In this document: positions 1 to 5,948 of the stretch, piece by piece
Layout: each line of letters starts with the position of its first letter
Position numbering within the stretch: the stretch's first letter is position 1
DNA from: Bacteroidia bacterium
GTDB lineage: Bacteria; Bacteroidota; Bacteroidia; Chitinophagales; Saprospiraceae
NCBI GenBank assembly: GCA_030432855.1
Contig: JAUILM010000329.1
Coordinates: 1-6,698 of the forward strand
Length of the DNA: 6,698 nt
Direction: 5' to 3'
Position numbers and translations under genes: made by a program
The notes under the pieces: generated by a model
What the model saw: only the letters and a program-made list of their open reading frames with translations
What the model was told of the DNA's origin: nothing
Database searches by the model: none

Positions 1-1060
1 TTTCAATGCGCTTGTTAGGTATAATATCGATCTCAAAGTCCACAATATTACTGGTATCATTTCGAGCAATAGACCGGATATCCGCAAATTGTACGGCAGG
101 CAATTGTAACTGTGCTCGTGTGGCTGCGAGATCCTCTTTTTTCAGCAGCTGGCCGGGCCTGAATTTGATGTTTTCCAATAAAACGGCCGGATCAATCCGA
201 TTAGGCCCCTCAAAGCCAACAAATCGAACAGAATCATGTATCTCAGAAGAAACCAAAGTTATCGAAGTCGGATCTTCACGGGGTACCTGATTATTGATAT
301 TGATGTGACCTACATACTTCCGTTCAAACCGGCCTTCCTGTCCCGGGACGATGCGCAGTCGCATCTGAACCGTTGCATCTGTGGTGTCGGTAGCTTCCAG
401 TGGGCTGAAGTTGCCAAACGAGAAATTAGCGTATCCTTCGTCGTATAGCTCAGCCATGATGCGTTGCTTTTCCAGTGTAAGTAATGCATTGGAAACTGGC
501 TGTCCCGGGTAAAGAAAGGTCTTGTCTGCACTTTGGTCTACAATACTTTGAATGAAAGTATCCCGGGTTTCGATTTCAAATGATTCGACAGTGTAAAGTC
601 GGTTTGGCTTAACGAAGTACTGAACCGATACGCGTTGATTTATGATGGTGTCTTCAAACCAGACCTCCGGCTCCAGGTATCCGCGATTGAAAAGTAATTG
701 CCACATTGCTTTCCTCGTTTCTTCGGTTTGCTCCGGTTCATAAAGACTCGGAGGTTCCATCAGTTTCTGCTGGACAAATTTGTCAAAGTCGCTGCTGCCA
801 CCTTTCTCCTCTTGTTTGTAGTAAAACCATAGTCTGGGTTTGAAGAGTCCTAAGGTTTTGTCATTTGGCCGTTGTCTGAACTGGGTTTGGAGTTCATATT
901 TGAGTGCTCCCCGGTCCCGTATTTGGTTGTCAGGATCTATAAATGTGATCTTGTTCTTAACTAATAGCTCATCATCTGGCTTCAGAAACTTTCGGGTATT
1001 ACAGGCCAGGCATAGACTCACGAGTGCCAGGAGCACGAAGATCCGGCTAAGGTTGGCCAA
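1..1060 (-). CDS. tamL: TamL-like outer-membrane assembly lipoprotein (BamA/TamA superfamily), 3' part missing
   Basis: An uninterrupted minus-strand frame runs from about 1060 off the left edge, giving 353 residues without a stop. Using the TTG at 1058-1060, the product begins with a short basic segment, a hydrophobic stretch and a lipobox-like LCLAC, so Cys20 would be lipidated. The next residues (RKFLKPDDELLVKNKI) resemble the 'YLPEGEYLLKKNKI' opening typical of TamL proteins of Bacteroidota. POTRA-like beta-alpha-beta sequence follows, for example around residues 150-165 (RLYTVESFEIE) and 240-250 (GRFERKYVGHI). The C-terminal beta-barrel is off the window. In this phylum TamL takes the place of TamA, working with TamB in outer-membrane biogenesis. 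The TTG start is chosen because AAAGGT lies 6 bases upstream and it gives a complete signal peptide; no ATG gives one. A GTG at 1034-1036 would cut into the signal. The family call is firm; the TamL-versus-other-BamA call is by recognition of the N-terminus and neighbour. Confidence -1.
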   Translation of the reverse strand, partial: MANLSRIFVLLALVSLCLACNTRKFLKPDDELLVKNKITFIDPDNQIRDRGALKYELQTQFRQRPNDKTLGLFKPRLWFYYKQEEKGGSSDFDKFVQQKLMEPPSLYEPEQTEETRKAMWQLLFNRGYLEPEVWFEDTIINQRVSVQYFVKPNRLYTVESFEIETRDTFIQSIVDQSADKTFLYPGQPVSNALLTLEKQRIMAELYDEGYANFSFGNFSPLEATDTTDATVQMRLRIVPGQEGRFERKYVGHININNQVPREDPTSITLVSSEIHDSVRFVGFEGPNRIDPAVLLENIKFRPGQLLKKEDLAATRAQLQLPAVQFADIRSIARNDTSNIVDFEIDIIPNKRIE

Positions 1061-1092
1061 ATGACTACCTTTAAGATCTTGATTTGAATGAT

Positions 1093-1857
1093 ATGCAGCT
1101 TCAACCGATTTCAAAAAACAGGATTAAACACCTTCAGTCCCTAAAACTAAAAAAGTATCGTCAAAGGCTCGCCAGATTTACTGCCGAAGGTAGGAAAGTA
1201 GTAAAAGAAATCATAATTGATAACAATTTGGAAGTCAGAGGATTGTACGCATTGGATTCTTGGGCTGCTCAAAATGAGGATTTCCTTAGGGATTGTACTT
1301 TTCCTCTCTATGAGGTTACCGATCATGAACTACATCAAATTTCTTCTTTCAAGACGGCAGATCAGGTCCTTATCGAATGTTCTATACCAGACAGCACCTG
1401 GCCAGAAACCACAGACAAATGGATGCTCTACCTGGACGCGGTACAGGATCCTGGCAACCTGGGATCAATTCTTCGGTCTGCAGACTGGTTTGGCCTGGAG
1501 GTGGTTTTCCTTAGCGAGAATTGTGTAGATCCGTATAATCCAAAAACGATACATGCAACGATGGGTAGCGTTGGTCGGATTCCTGTCATTCAAACCACAC
1601 TGGAAAATCTAGTCCAGCACTATAAGGAATATCCCGTATACGTGGCAGATATGACGGGGCATAGTATCTACTCTTTGTTACCCATTCGACCGGGGATATT
1701 GGTAGTAGGTAATGAAACACATGGTGTTTCTGTTAAAACTGAGCTTCTTGATGTCCAAAAGCTCACTATTCCCAGGGCAAAAGGACGTAAAACCGAATCC
1801 CTTAATGTTGCCATGGCCACTACAGCACTCATGGCGCTACTCCATCAGGACATGTAA
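1093..1857 (+). CDS. SpoU/TrmH-family (SPOUT) RNA 2'-O-methyltransferase
   Basis: The 254-residue protein has the full layout of the family. An N-terminal substrate-binding domain (about residues 8-100, with KNRIKHLQSLKLKKYRQ and FTAEGRKVVKE) is followed by the knotted SPOUT catalytic domain (about 111-254). Motif 1 is LDAVQDPGNLGSILRSAD (residues 114-131), carrying the conserved Asn122 and Arg128. Motif 2 is VVGNETHG (204-211). Motif 3 is IPRAKGRKTESLNVAMA (226-242), which with motif 2 forms the S-adenosylmethionine-binding trefoil knot. Enzymes of this type methylate a ribose 2'-OH in rRNA or tRNA in the cytoplasm; the exact nucleotide cannot be told here, and RlmB-like 23S modification is only one option. 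ATG at 1093 is preferred over an in-frame TTG at 1084 that adds three residues. No clear Shine-Dalgarno precedes it, which is usual in Bacteroidota. It is divergent from the TamL-like gene, a pairing I associate with this phylum. Confidence -1.
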   Translation: MQLQPISKNRIKHLQSLKLKKYRQRLARFTAEGRKVVKEIIIDNNLEVRGLYALDSWAAQNEDFLRDCTFPLYEVTDHELHQISSFKTADQVLIECSIPDSTWPETTDKWMLYLDAVQDPGNLGSILRSADWFGLEVVFLSENCVDPYNPKTIHATMGSVGRIPVIQTTLENLVQHYKEYPVYVADMTGHSIYSLLPIRPGILVVGNETHGVSVKTELLDVQKLTIPRAKGRKTESLNVAMATTALMALLHQDM

Positions 1858-1866
1858 ATTGCTTAT

Positions 1867-2928
1867 CTAGAAAAGAGATTGCAAAGCATCATCAAGTCGG
1901 TATGGACTTACATTAGTGTTAGCAATGTTGCCATCCTTGTCAATTAAAAATGTCTTAGGAATACTTCTGACTCCATAGGTTGAAGCGGCAGCTGAGTTCC
2001 AATATTTCAAATCACTGACATGATAGGGCCAGATCAGATTATCTTGCTCGATAGCCTGCTTCCAGCGAGCCGCCTGACCGGGACGGTCCAACGAAACACT
2101 AAATACAGTAAATCCCTGGTCTTTGTATTTGTTGTAAGTCTCGACTACATGGGGATTTGCTCTCCGACAAGGACCACACCAACTGGCCCAAAAATCAAGG
2201 AGTACAACCTGTCCTTTAAGATCAGATAACTTCATTGTCTCACCGTCAGGATTAGGAAGTTCGATATCCGGGGCTGGTTGACCCACCTTTACGAGTTCCT
2301 GTGCCTGCATTCTGGCCATCTGCTTTTCCAGTCCATCTACCTGTTCTGAAAAACGCTTGGTTAATTCTGAATCAGGATATTGGCTGCCAAGGTCTGTTGC
2401 GACAGTTTTCATGATGCCAATATTTTCAACATTGGGTGGCAGGGCAAATGCATAGTGCATAGCAATCATTGGATCTGCAGCACTTTCTACCAACTTACCT
2501 ATTTCATTGGCTTGCAACTCCTTTCTTCGCAACTTTCCATTATTTACGATCATATCATTGGCATGCTTGGTACCCGTCAATTCAAAGTCATAGGCACCGA
2601 TCTTAGCCATCGTTGTGGTGAGACCAATTTTCTTTTCACTACCATCAAGGAAAAACAATGCACGCTGTGAACCTACTCGCAATCGATAGATACCAGGCTC
2701 GTGTCCCTCAGGTAGTTCTATCTTAAAACTTCCATCACTTTCTACGGGGGACTTGCCGACGACAGAGGTGTTGTTTAGTAAAATAAGATCAAAGAATACC
2801 TGCATATCCTGTGCATCACTGATATTTCCCTCAATGACGGTCCCGGATGAGGAGCTTCCACCTTCTCCACAGGCGGTGATCAATGATAGTCCCAGTAAAA
2901 ATATGATTGAGTAACGAAGCATCTGCAT
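1867..2928 (-). CDS. TlpA/ResA-like thiol-disulfide oxidoreductase lipoprotein with DUF4369-like domain
   Basis: The 353-residue protein starts with a lipoprotein signal (MQMLRYSIIFLLGLSLITAC), placing the lipidated cysteine at residue 20, followed by a Gly/Ser-rich linker. Residues about 30-115 (with GNISDAQDM, ESDGSFKIELPEG, FFLDGSEKKIGL) look like the DUF4369 beta-sandwich often fused to thioredoxins in Bacteroidota. A helical spacer follows. From about residue 214 (VGQPAPDIELPNPDGETMKLSDLKG) to the end is a TlpA-type thioredoxin fold with active site WCGPC (Cys251 and Cys254) and the cis-proline region SIPKTFLID. It should act outside the cytoplasm as a membrane-anchored reductant of disulfides, as in cytochrome c maturation or the handling of exported cysteine proteins; the partner is unknown. 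The frame stays open to a GTG at 3039, but that start would bury the signal peptide behind 37 residues, so ATG 2928 is chosen. A second ATG two codons later (2922) is also possible. AAAGGG lies upstream at a rather long 13-base spacing. Confidence -1.
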   Translation of the reverse strand: MQMLRYSIIFLLGLSLITACGEGGSSSSGTVIEGNISDAQDMQVFFDLILLNNTSVVGKSPVESDGSFKIELPEGHEPGIYRLRVGSQRALFFLDGSEKKIGLTTTMAKIGAYDFELTGTKHANDMIVNNGKLRRKELQANEIGKLVESAADPMIAMHYAFALPPNVENIGIMKTVATDLGSQYPDSELTKRFSEQVDGLEKQMARMQAQELVKVGQPAPDIELPNPDGETMKLSDLKGQVVLLDFWASWCGPCRRANPHVVETYNKYKDQGFTVFSVSLDRPGQAARWKQAIEQDNLIWPYHVSDLKYWNSAAASTYGVRSIPKTFLIDKDGNIANTNVSPYRLDDALQSLF

Positions 2929-3146
2929 ACTGATAGATTTTCCCTTTAAATTTTCAATGTATAGTTCTAGCAACGAAGTTGTGGCACTTCTTAGTATTTC
3001 ATATAATACTTTACTTCTATATATAGTGTCACCAACCACTTCCAGCTAGTATGCTACAAATGTCCGAAAATTCTCAGGTTTAGTACGGGCAAGTATCTTG
3101 TAGTTAAGAGAAAATTAATATATATTGCCGAATAAATCGACATAAA
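2929..3146. other. Divergent intergenic region between the TlpA-like and radical SAM genes
   Basis: This AT-rich 218-bp gap must carry the start signals for both neighbours. It holds the plus-strand promoter candidate at 3098-3127 and the AAAGGG upstream of the TlpA-like start. A short self-complementary CTATATATAG sits at about 3018-3027. I found no good TTG/TAnnTTTG pair for the minus strand and no small gene with a credible start and composition. Confidence -1.
3098..3127 (+). promoter_or_regulatory. Candidate Bacteroidota-type promoter for the radical SAM gene
   Basis: TTG at 3098-3100 and TATATTG at 3121-3127 are separated by 20 bases, within the usual spacing of the Bacteroidota sigma factor (-33 TTG, -7 TAnnTTTG). 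The -7 element lacks one T of the consensus. Transcription would begin around 3132-3135, leaving a leader of about a dozen bases before ATG 3147. The surroundings are AT-rich. This is pattern matching only. Confidence -1.
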
Positions 3147-4217
3147 ATGACAAGTAATTCGTCAATAGGCTATATAAAGGGTCGAGGTGCCCAAATAAAT
3201 CCGGCTGATCCCTTTGCAAAGGACACAATTAGAAGTGCTGATCTTGATCCTGAGGACATAGCTGAGGGTAATTTTACGAAGACACAATATCAGGAAGTGC
3301 ACCCTAAAACGATTGTAAATCACGTAAAGAGTCCGGATGTAGGGATGAACTACTCGATAAACGCCTATCAGGGATGTGAGCATGGATGCGTGTATTGTTA
3401 TGCAAGAAATACGCATCCCTACTGGGGATTTAGTGCTGGAGTCGACTTTGAGTCAAAGATTATGGTCAAGAAGAATGCTCCGGATTTGCTCCATAAGTTT
3501 CTCAGTAATAGATCATGGAAAGGAGAGCCTATTGTGATGAGTGGAAACACAGATTGTTATCAACCGGCTGAGGCAAAGTTTCGGCTGACGCGCTCCTTAC
3601 TGAAGGTGTTTCAGGAGTTTCAGCATCCGGTAGGTATTATTACTAAAAACAGTTTGATTCAGAGAGATCTTGATATACTGGTCGAACTAGGCAGAAAAAG
3701 ACTCATTCATGTGATCATATCCATTACCACTTTAGATGAATCGCTACGACGACAAATGGAGCCTCGTACCGCCAGTGTAAAGCAACGGCTGCAGACGATT
3801 GCTCATTTAGCGAAAGAAGGTATCCCTGTAGGTGTAATGGTAGCACCCATCATTCCAGGTATCAACAATCATGAAGTGATGGAAATCATCCGAATATCAT
3901 CCCTAATGGGTGCTTCCAAAGCGGGGTACACGGTGGTGCGGCTCAATGGAGAAGTGGATGCGATATTCAGTGATTGGATTCAAAAATCGTATCCTGATAA
4001 GGCGAAAAGAAGTTTGTCCCAAATCAGTGAATGTCATGGTGGCAACCGATCTGATAGTCGATTTGGCAAGCGGATGAAAGGAGAGGGAGTTTTCGCCAAG
4101 TCTATTGCCGATCAGTTTAAGCTGGCTAAAAAACTATATATGTCTGATGTAGAATGGCCTGCACTGGACTCCTCTTACTATCTGCAGCATATCAACCCGC
4201 AGCTCAAATTATTTTAG
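3147..4217 (+). CDS. PA0069/SplB-like radical SAM protein
   Basis: The 356-residue protein carries the radical SAM cluster motif CEHGCVYC (Cys77, Cys81, Cys84), which binds a [4Fe-4S] cluster for reductive cleavage of S-adenosylmethionine. The opening GRGAQINPADPF (residues 12-23), the NYSINAYQGCEHGC segment (68-81), SGNTDCYQPAE (132-142) and the C-terminal part with GNRSDSRFGKRMKGEG are hallmarks of the PA0069/Rv2578c-type family. This family is grouped with spore photoproduct lyase (COG1533), but its substrate is unknown, so a DNA-repair role is only suggested by kinship. Length is normal for the family. The protein ends in QLKLF (352-356), which resembles a sliding-clamp-binding motif. ATG 3147 is preceded by A-rich sequence without a Shine-Dalgarno, and the family-conserved N-terminus follows directly. 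It is the first gene of a plus-strand cluster, 52 bp before the next gene. Confidence -1.
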   Translation: MTSNSSIGYIKGRGAQINPADPFAKDTIRSADLDPEDIAEGNFTKTQYQEVHPKTIVNHVKSPDVGMNYSINAYQGCEHGCVYCYARNTHPYWGFSAGVDFESKIMVKKNAPDLLHKFLSNRSWKGEPIVMSGNTDCYQPAEAKFRLTRSLLKVFQEFQHPVGIITKNSLIQRDLDILVELGRKRLIHVIISITTLDESLRRQMEPRTASVKQRLQTIAHLAKEGIPVGVMVAPIIPGINNHEVMEIIRISSLMGASKAGYTVVRLNGEVDAIFSDWIQKSYPDKAKRSLSQISECHGGNRSDSRFGKRMKGEGVFAKSIADQFKLAKKLYMSDVEWPALDSSYYLQHINPQLKLF

Positions 4218-4237
4218 AAGGGTATAGGACCTCTGAA

Positions 4238-4257
4238 AGCAAGTTATGTAACTTGCT
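4238..4257. repeat. Perfect 20-bp palindrome (9-bp arms) between cluster genes
   Basis: AGCAAGTTA and its exact complement TAACTTGCT flank a 2-base centre (TG). In RNA this folds as an 8-bp stem with a 4-base loop. It lies 21 bases after the radical SAM stop and 12 bases before the start of the flavoprotein. The following plus-strand bases are GCAAAAAG, not a T run, so it is not a standard intrinsic terminator on this strand. It may be an operator or an mRNA hairpin that changes expression of the downstream genes. The symmetry is seen directly; the role is not. Confidence -1.
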
Positions 4258-4269
4258 GCAAAAAGACAG

Positions 4270-4827
4270 ATGGGCAAAAAGTATACAGAGATTTCTGACA
4301 AGTATCGTCATTTCATTGAAGAGCAACACCTGTTCTTTGTGGGTACTGCGATGGCCACCGGAAGGATCAATGTGTCCCCCAAAGGGATGGATACTTTTAG
4401 AGTGGTATCTCCAAACAAAGTTATTTGGCTGAATCTGACAGGTAGTGGTAATGAGACCGCGACTCATCTGCAGCATGATAGCAGAATGACGATCATGTTC
4501 TGCGCTTTTGAAGGTCGACCGTCTATCCTGAGATTATATGGGCATGCCATAGCCTACCACAGAAATGAAGATAACTTTCAACAGTATATCGGCCTCTTTG
4601 ATGAGAATATTGGAGCCCGTCAGATTATGGTGATGGATGTAGATCTCGTGCAAAAATCCTGTGGTTTTGCGGTGCCATTATATGAACATGTAGGTGATCG
4701 TGAGGAGTTGGACAAGTGGGCGAGAAAGAAGGGTGAGGAAAAAATGATAGAATATCAGTTGGATCGAAATGCTAAAAGTATAGATGGTCTCGACACTGGT
4801 ATTTCACAGGTTACAGAAGGTGCATAA
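4270..4827 (+). CDS. Pyridoxamine 5'-phosphate oxidase family (FMN-binding split-barrel) protein
   Basis: The 185-residue product matches the small 'pyridoxamine 5'-phosphate oxidase family' proteins. Residues about 10-95 form the split barrel: FFVGTAMATGRINVSPKG (22-39), VIWLNLTGSGNETATHL (51-67) and MTIMFCAFEGRPSILRLYG (73-91) correspond to the strands that shape the flavin pocket. The segment SCGFAVPLYE (130-139) and the late RNAKSIDGL (166-174) are typical of this subgroup. Such proteins bind FMN, F420 or heme. This subgroup is not the PdxH enzyme of vitamin B6 synthesis, and its reaction is generally unknown. The ATG at 4270 has no strong ribosome-binding site. The stop codon TAA shares its last base with the next gene's ATG (TAATG), so it is translationally coupled to the acetyltransferase. 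Confidence -1.
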   Translation: MGKKYTEISDKYRHFIEEQHLFFVGTAMATGRINVSPKGMDTFRVVSPNKVIWLNLTGSGNETATHLQHDSRMTIMFCAFEGRPSILRLYGHAIAYHRNEDNFQQYIGLFDENIGARQIMVMDVDLVQKSCGFAVPLYEHVGDREELDKWARKKGEEKMIEYQLDRNAKSIDGLDTGISQVTEGA

Positions 4828-5396
4828 TGCAGTTTTCAAGAGTTCGAAATGAAGGGGATCTTAGGATGATTCTTGAAATTCAATCGAAGAATCTGGCTCG
4901 GGATCTGGACCCTGAAGAAAAGGAAAGAGAGGGATTTGTGACTGTGAAACATACCTTTTCAATCCTGGAGAAGATGAATGCCTTATGTCCTCATGTAGTG
5001 ATACTCAAGGAGGGTCGTGTGGTGGGATACGCACTGAGTATGTTGCCTCAATTTCGACATGAAGTACCTGAACTGGCATTCATGTTTGATCGTATAGACC
5101 AGATATCCTATGGTGGTAGCCTGTTGGGTAGTCAAAACTATATAGTGATGGGACAGATCTGCATCGATAAATCCTGTCGAGGACAGGGGCTTTTTTCCAG
5201 ACTGTATGATGCCTTTCACTTATTCAATAGCTCATTTTCATACTGTGTCACTGAGGTAGCTGCGGAGAATGTACGATCCATGCATGCCCATAAAAAGGTG
5301 GGATTTATTACCCTTGACAAACATCCTGATAAAGATGGGAAAGAATGGAGTATTGTACTTTGGGATTGGAATAAGGTTAAATCGGAACTCGAATGA
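4827..5396 (+). CDS. GNAT-family N-acetyltransferase
   Basis: The 189-residue protein has the GNAT pattern. A beta-strand pair lies around VVILKEGRVVGYALSM (57-72). The acetyl-CoA-binding motif A follows as VMGQICIDKSCRGQGLFSRLYDAF (107-130), with the pyrophosphate loop R118-G-Q-G121-L-F. The motif B region is VTEVAAENVRSMHAHKKVGF (141-160), where the Asn148 and HKKVGF pattern is typical. It would transfer an acetyl group from acetyl-CoA to an amine of unknown identity in the cytoplasm. In the loop the last small residue of the Q/R-x-x-G-x-G/A consensus is Phe, a variant seen in functional GNATs. AGAAGGT about 6 bases upstream of the ATG is a good ribosome-binding site inside the preceding gene. 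Both ends overlap neighbours (TAATG before, ATGA after), so it is the middle of a tight operon. The substrate cannot be inferred. Confidence -1.
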   Translation: MQFSRVRNEGDLRMILEIQSKNLARDLDPEEKEREGFVTVKHTFSILEKMNALCPHVVILKEGRVVGYALSMLPQFRHEVPELAFMFDRIDQISYGGSLLGSQNYIVMGQICIDKSCRGQGLFSRLYDAFHLFNSSFSYCVTEVAAENVRSMHAHKKVGFITLDKHPDKDGKEWSIVLWDWNKVKSELE

Positions 5397-5947
5397 TTGA
5401 AAAAAAGACAAAGCCCTGGAAAAAATTGAGCATACATAAAGGTCCCGATGTGCCTTTGTTTGATATAGAGATCCAAAAGATGGAGAGTCCGAGAAATCAA
5501 TCGATTTTGGATGCCATCGTTTTGAAACTACCGGATACCATTAATGTAGTTGCTCTGGACGAAGACGGATCCCTGATTCTGGTAGAACAATACAGATTTG
5601 GCATCCATGAGGCCTTGCTGGAGCTTCCTGCCGGATTTATCGATGGAGATGAGGAACCCCTGGTGGCTGCAAAGAGGGAGTTATACGAAGAAACCGGATA
5701 TCTATCTGATGAATGGTCTTATCTGGGCGTTACCTATCTCAATCCCTCGTATGTGAATAATCGATGTTATCACTTTCTGGCCATCAATGCTACGTTTCAG
5801 GGTGGCAGGGAGTTGGACAGCACGGAAGATATTGCGATCCATCATATTCGCAAGGTGCAGATAGATTCTTTTTTGTCGCAAGGAGGCATTCAGGATGCCA
5901 TAGGTTTAGCGGCTATTTCGAAAGTGTTTGATATGCGGAAAGTATGA
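5393..5947 (+). CDS. Nudix hydrolase, ADP-ribose pyrophosphatase-like
   Basis: The 184-residue protein contains a perfect Nudix box, G-x5-E-x7-R-E-U-x-E-E-x-G-U, from Gly81 to Tyr103 (Gly81, Glu87, Arg95, Glu96, Glu99, Glu100, Gly102). These glutamates bind Mg2+ and drive hydrolysis of a nucleoside diphosphate linked to another moiety. The layout before the box (VVALDEDGSLILVEQYRFG, 52-70, then LLELPAGF, 75-82) is that of ADP-sugar pyrophosphatases. The characteristic VEQYR and ELPAG segments favour ADP-ribose or a similar nucleotide sugar over an 8-oxo-dGTP (MutT-type) substrate, though this is not decisive. After the box, TYLNPSYVNNRCYHFLA (114-130) continues the fold. The ATG overlaps the acetyltransferase stop by four bases (ATGA), so translation is coupled. 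It is the last gene of the cluster, with only one base before the stop of the convergent peptidase gene. Confidence -1.
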   Translation: MIEKKTKPWKKLSIHKGPDVPLFDIEIQKMESPRNQSILDAIVLKLPDTINVVALDEDGSLILVEQYRFGIHEALLELPAGFIDGDEEPLVAAKRELYEETGYLSDEWSYLGVTYLNPSYVNNRCYHFLAINATFQGGRELDSTEDIAIHHIRKVQIDSFLSQGGIQDAIGLAAISKVFDMRKV

Positions 5948-5948
5948 T

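Noticed and set aside
310..531. Small minus-strand open frame within 310-531 and plus-strand frames at 6-290 and 236-448
   Set aside because: They lie in other frames of the continuous TamL-like coding region, which runs without stops from 1060 to 1 and has clear family sequence.
341..566. Three CCCGGG sites close together
   Set aside because: They fall inside the TamL-like coding region at irregular spacing and are explained by Pro-Gly and Arg codons; no longer shared repeat surrounds them.
2929..3039. N-terminal extension of the TlpA-like gene to GTG 3039
   Set aside because: The added 37 residues would precede a complete lipoprotein signal peptide with its cysteine, which must be near the N-terminus.
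4238..4265. Intrinsic terminator after the radical SAM gene
   Set aside because: The hairpin is perfect but is followed by GCAAAAAG rather than a T run, so it lacks the second half of the signal on this strand.
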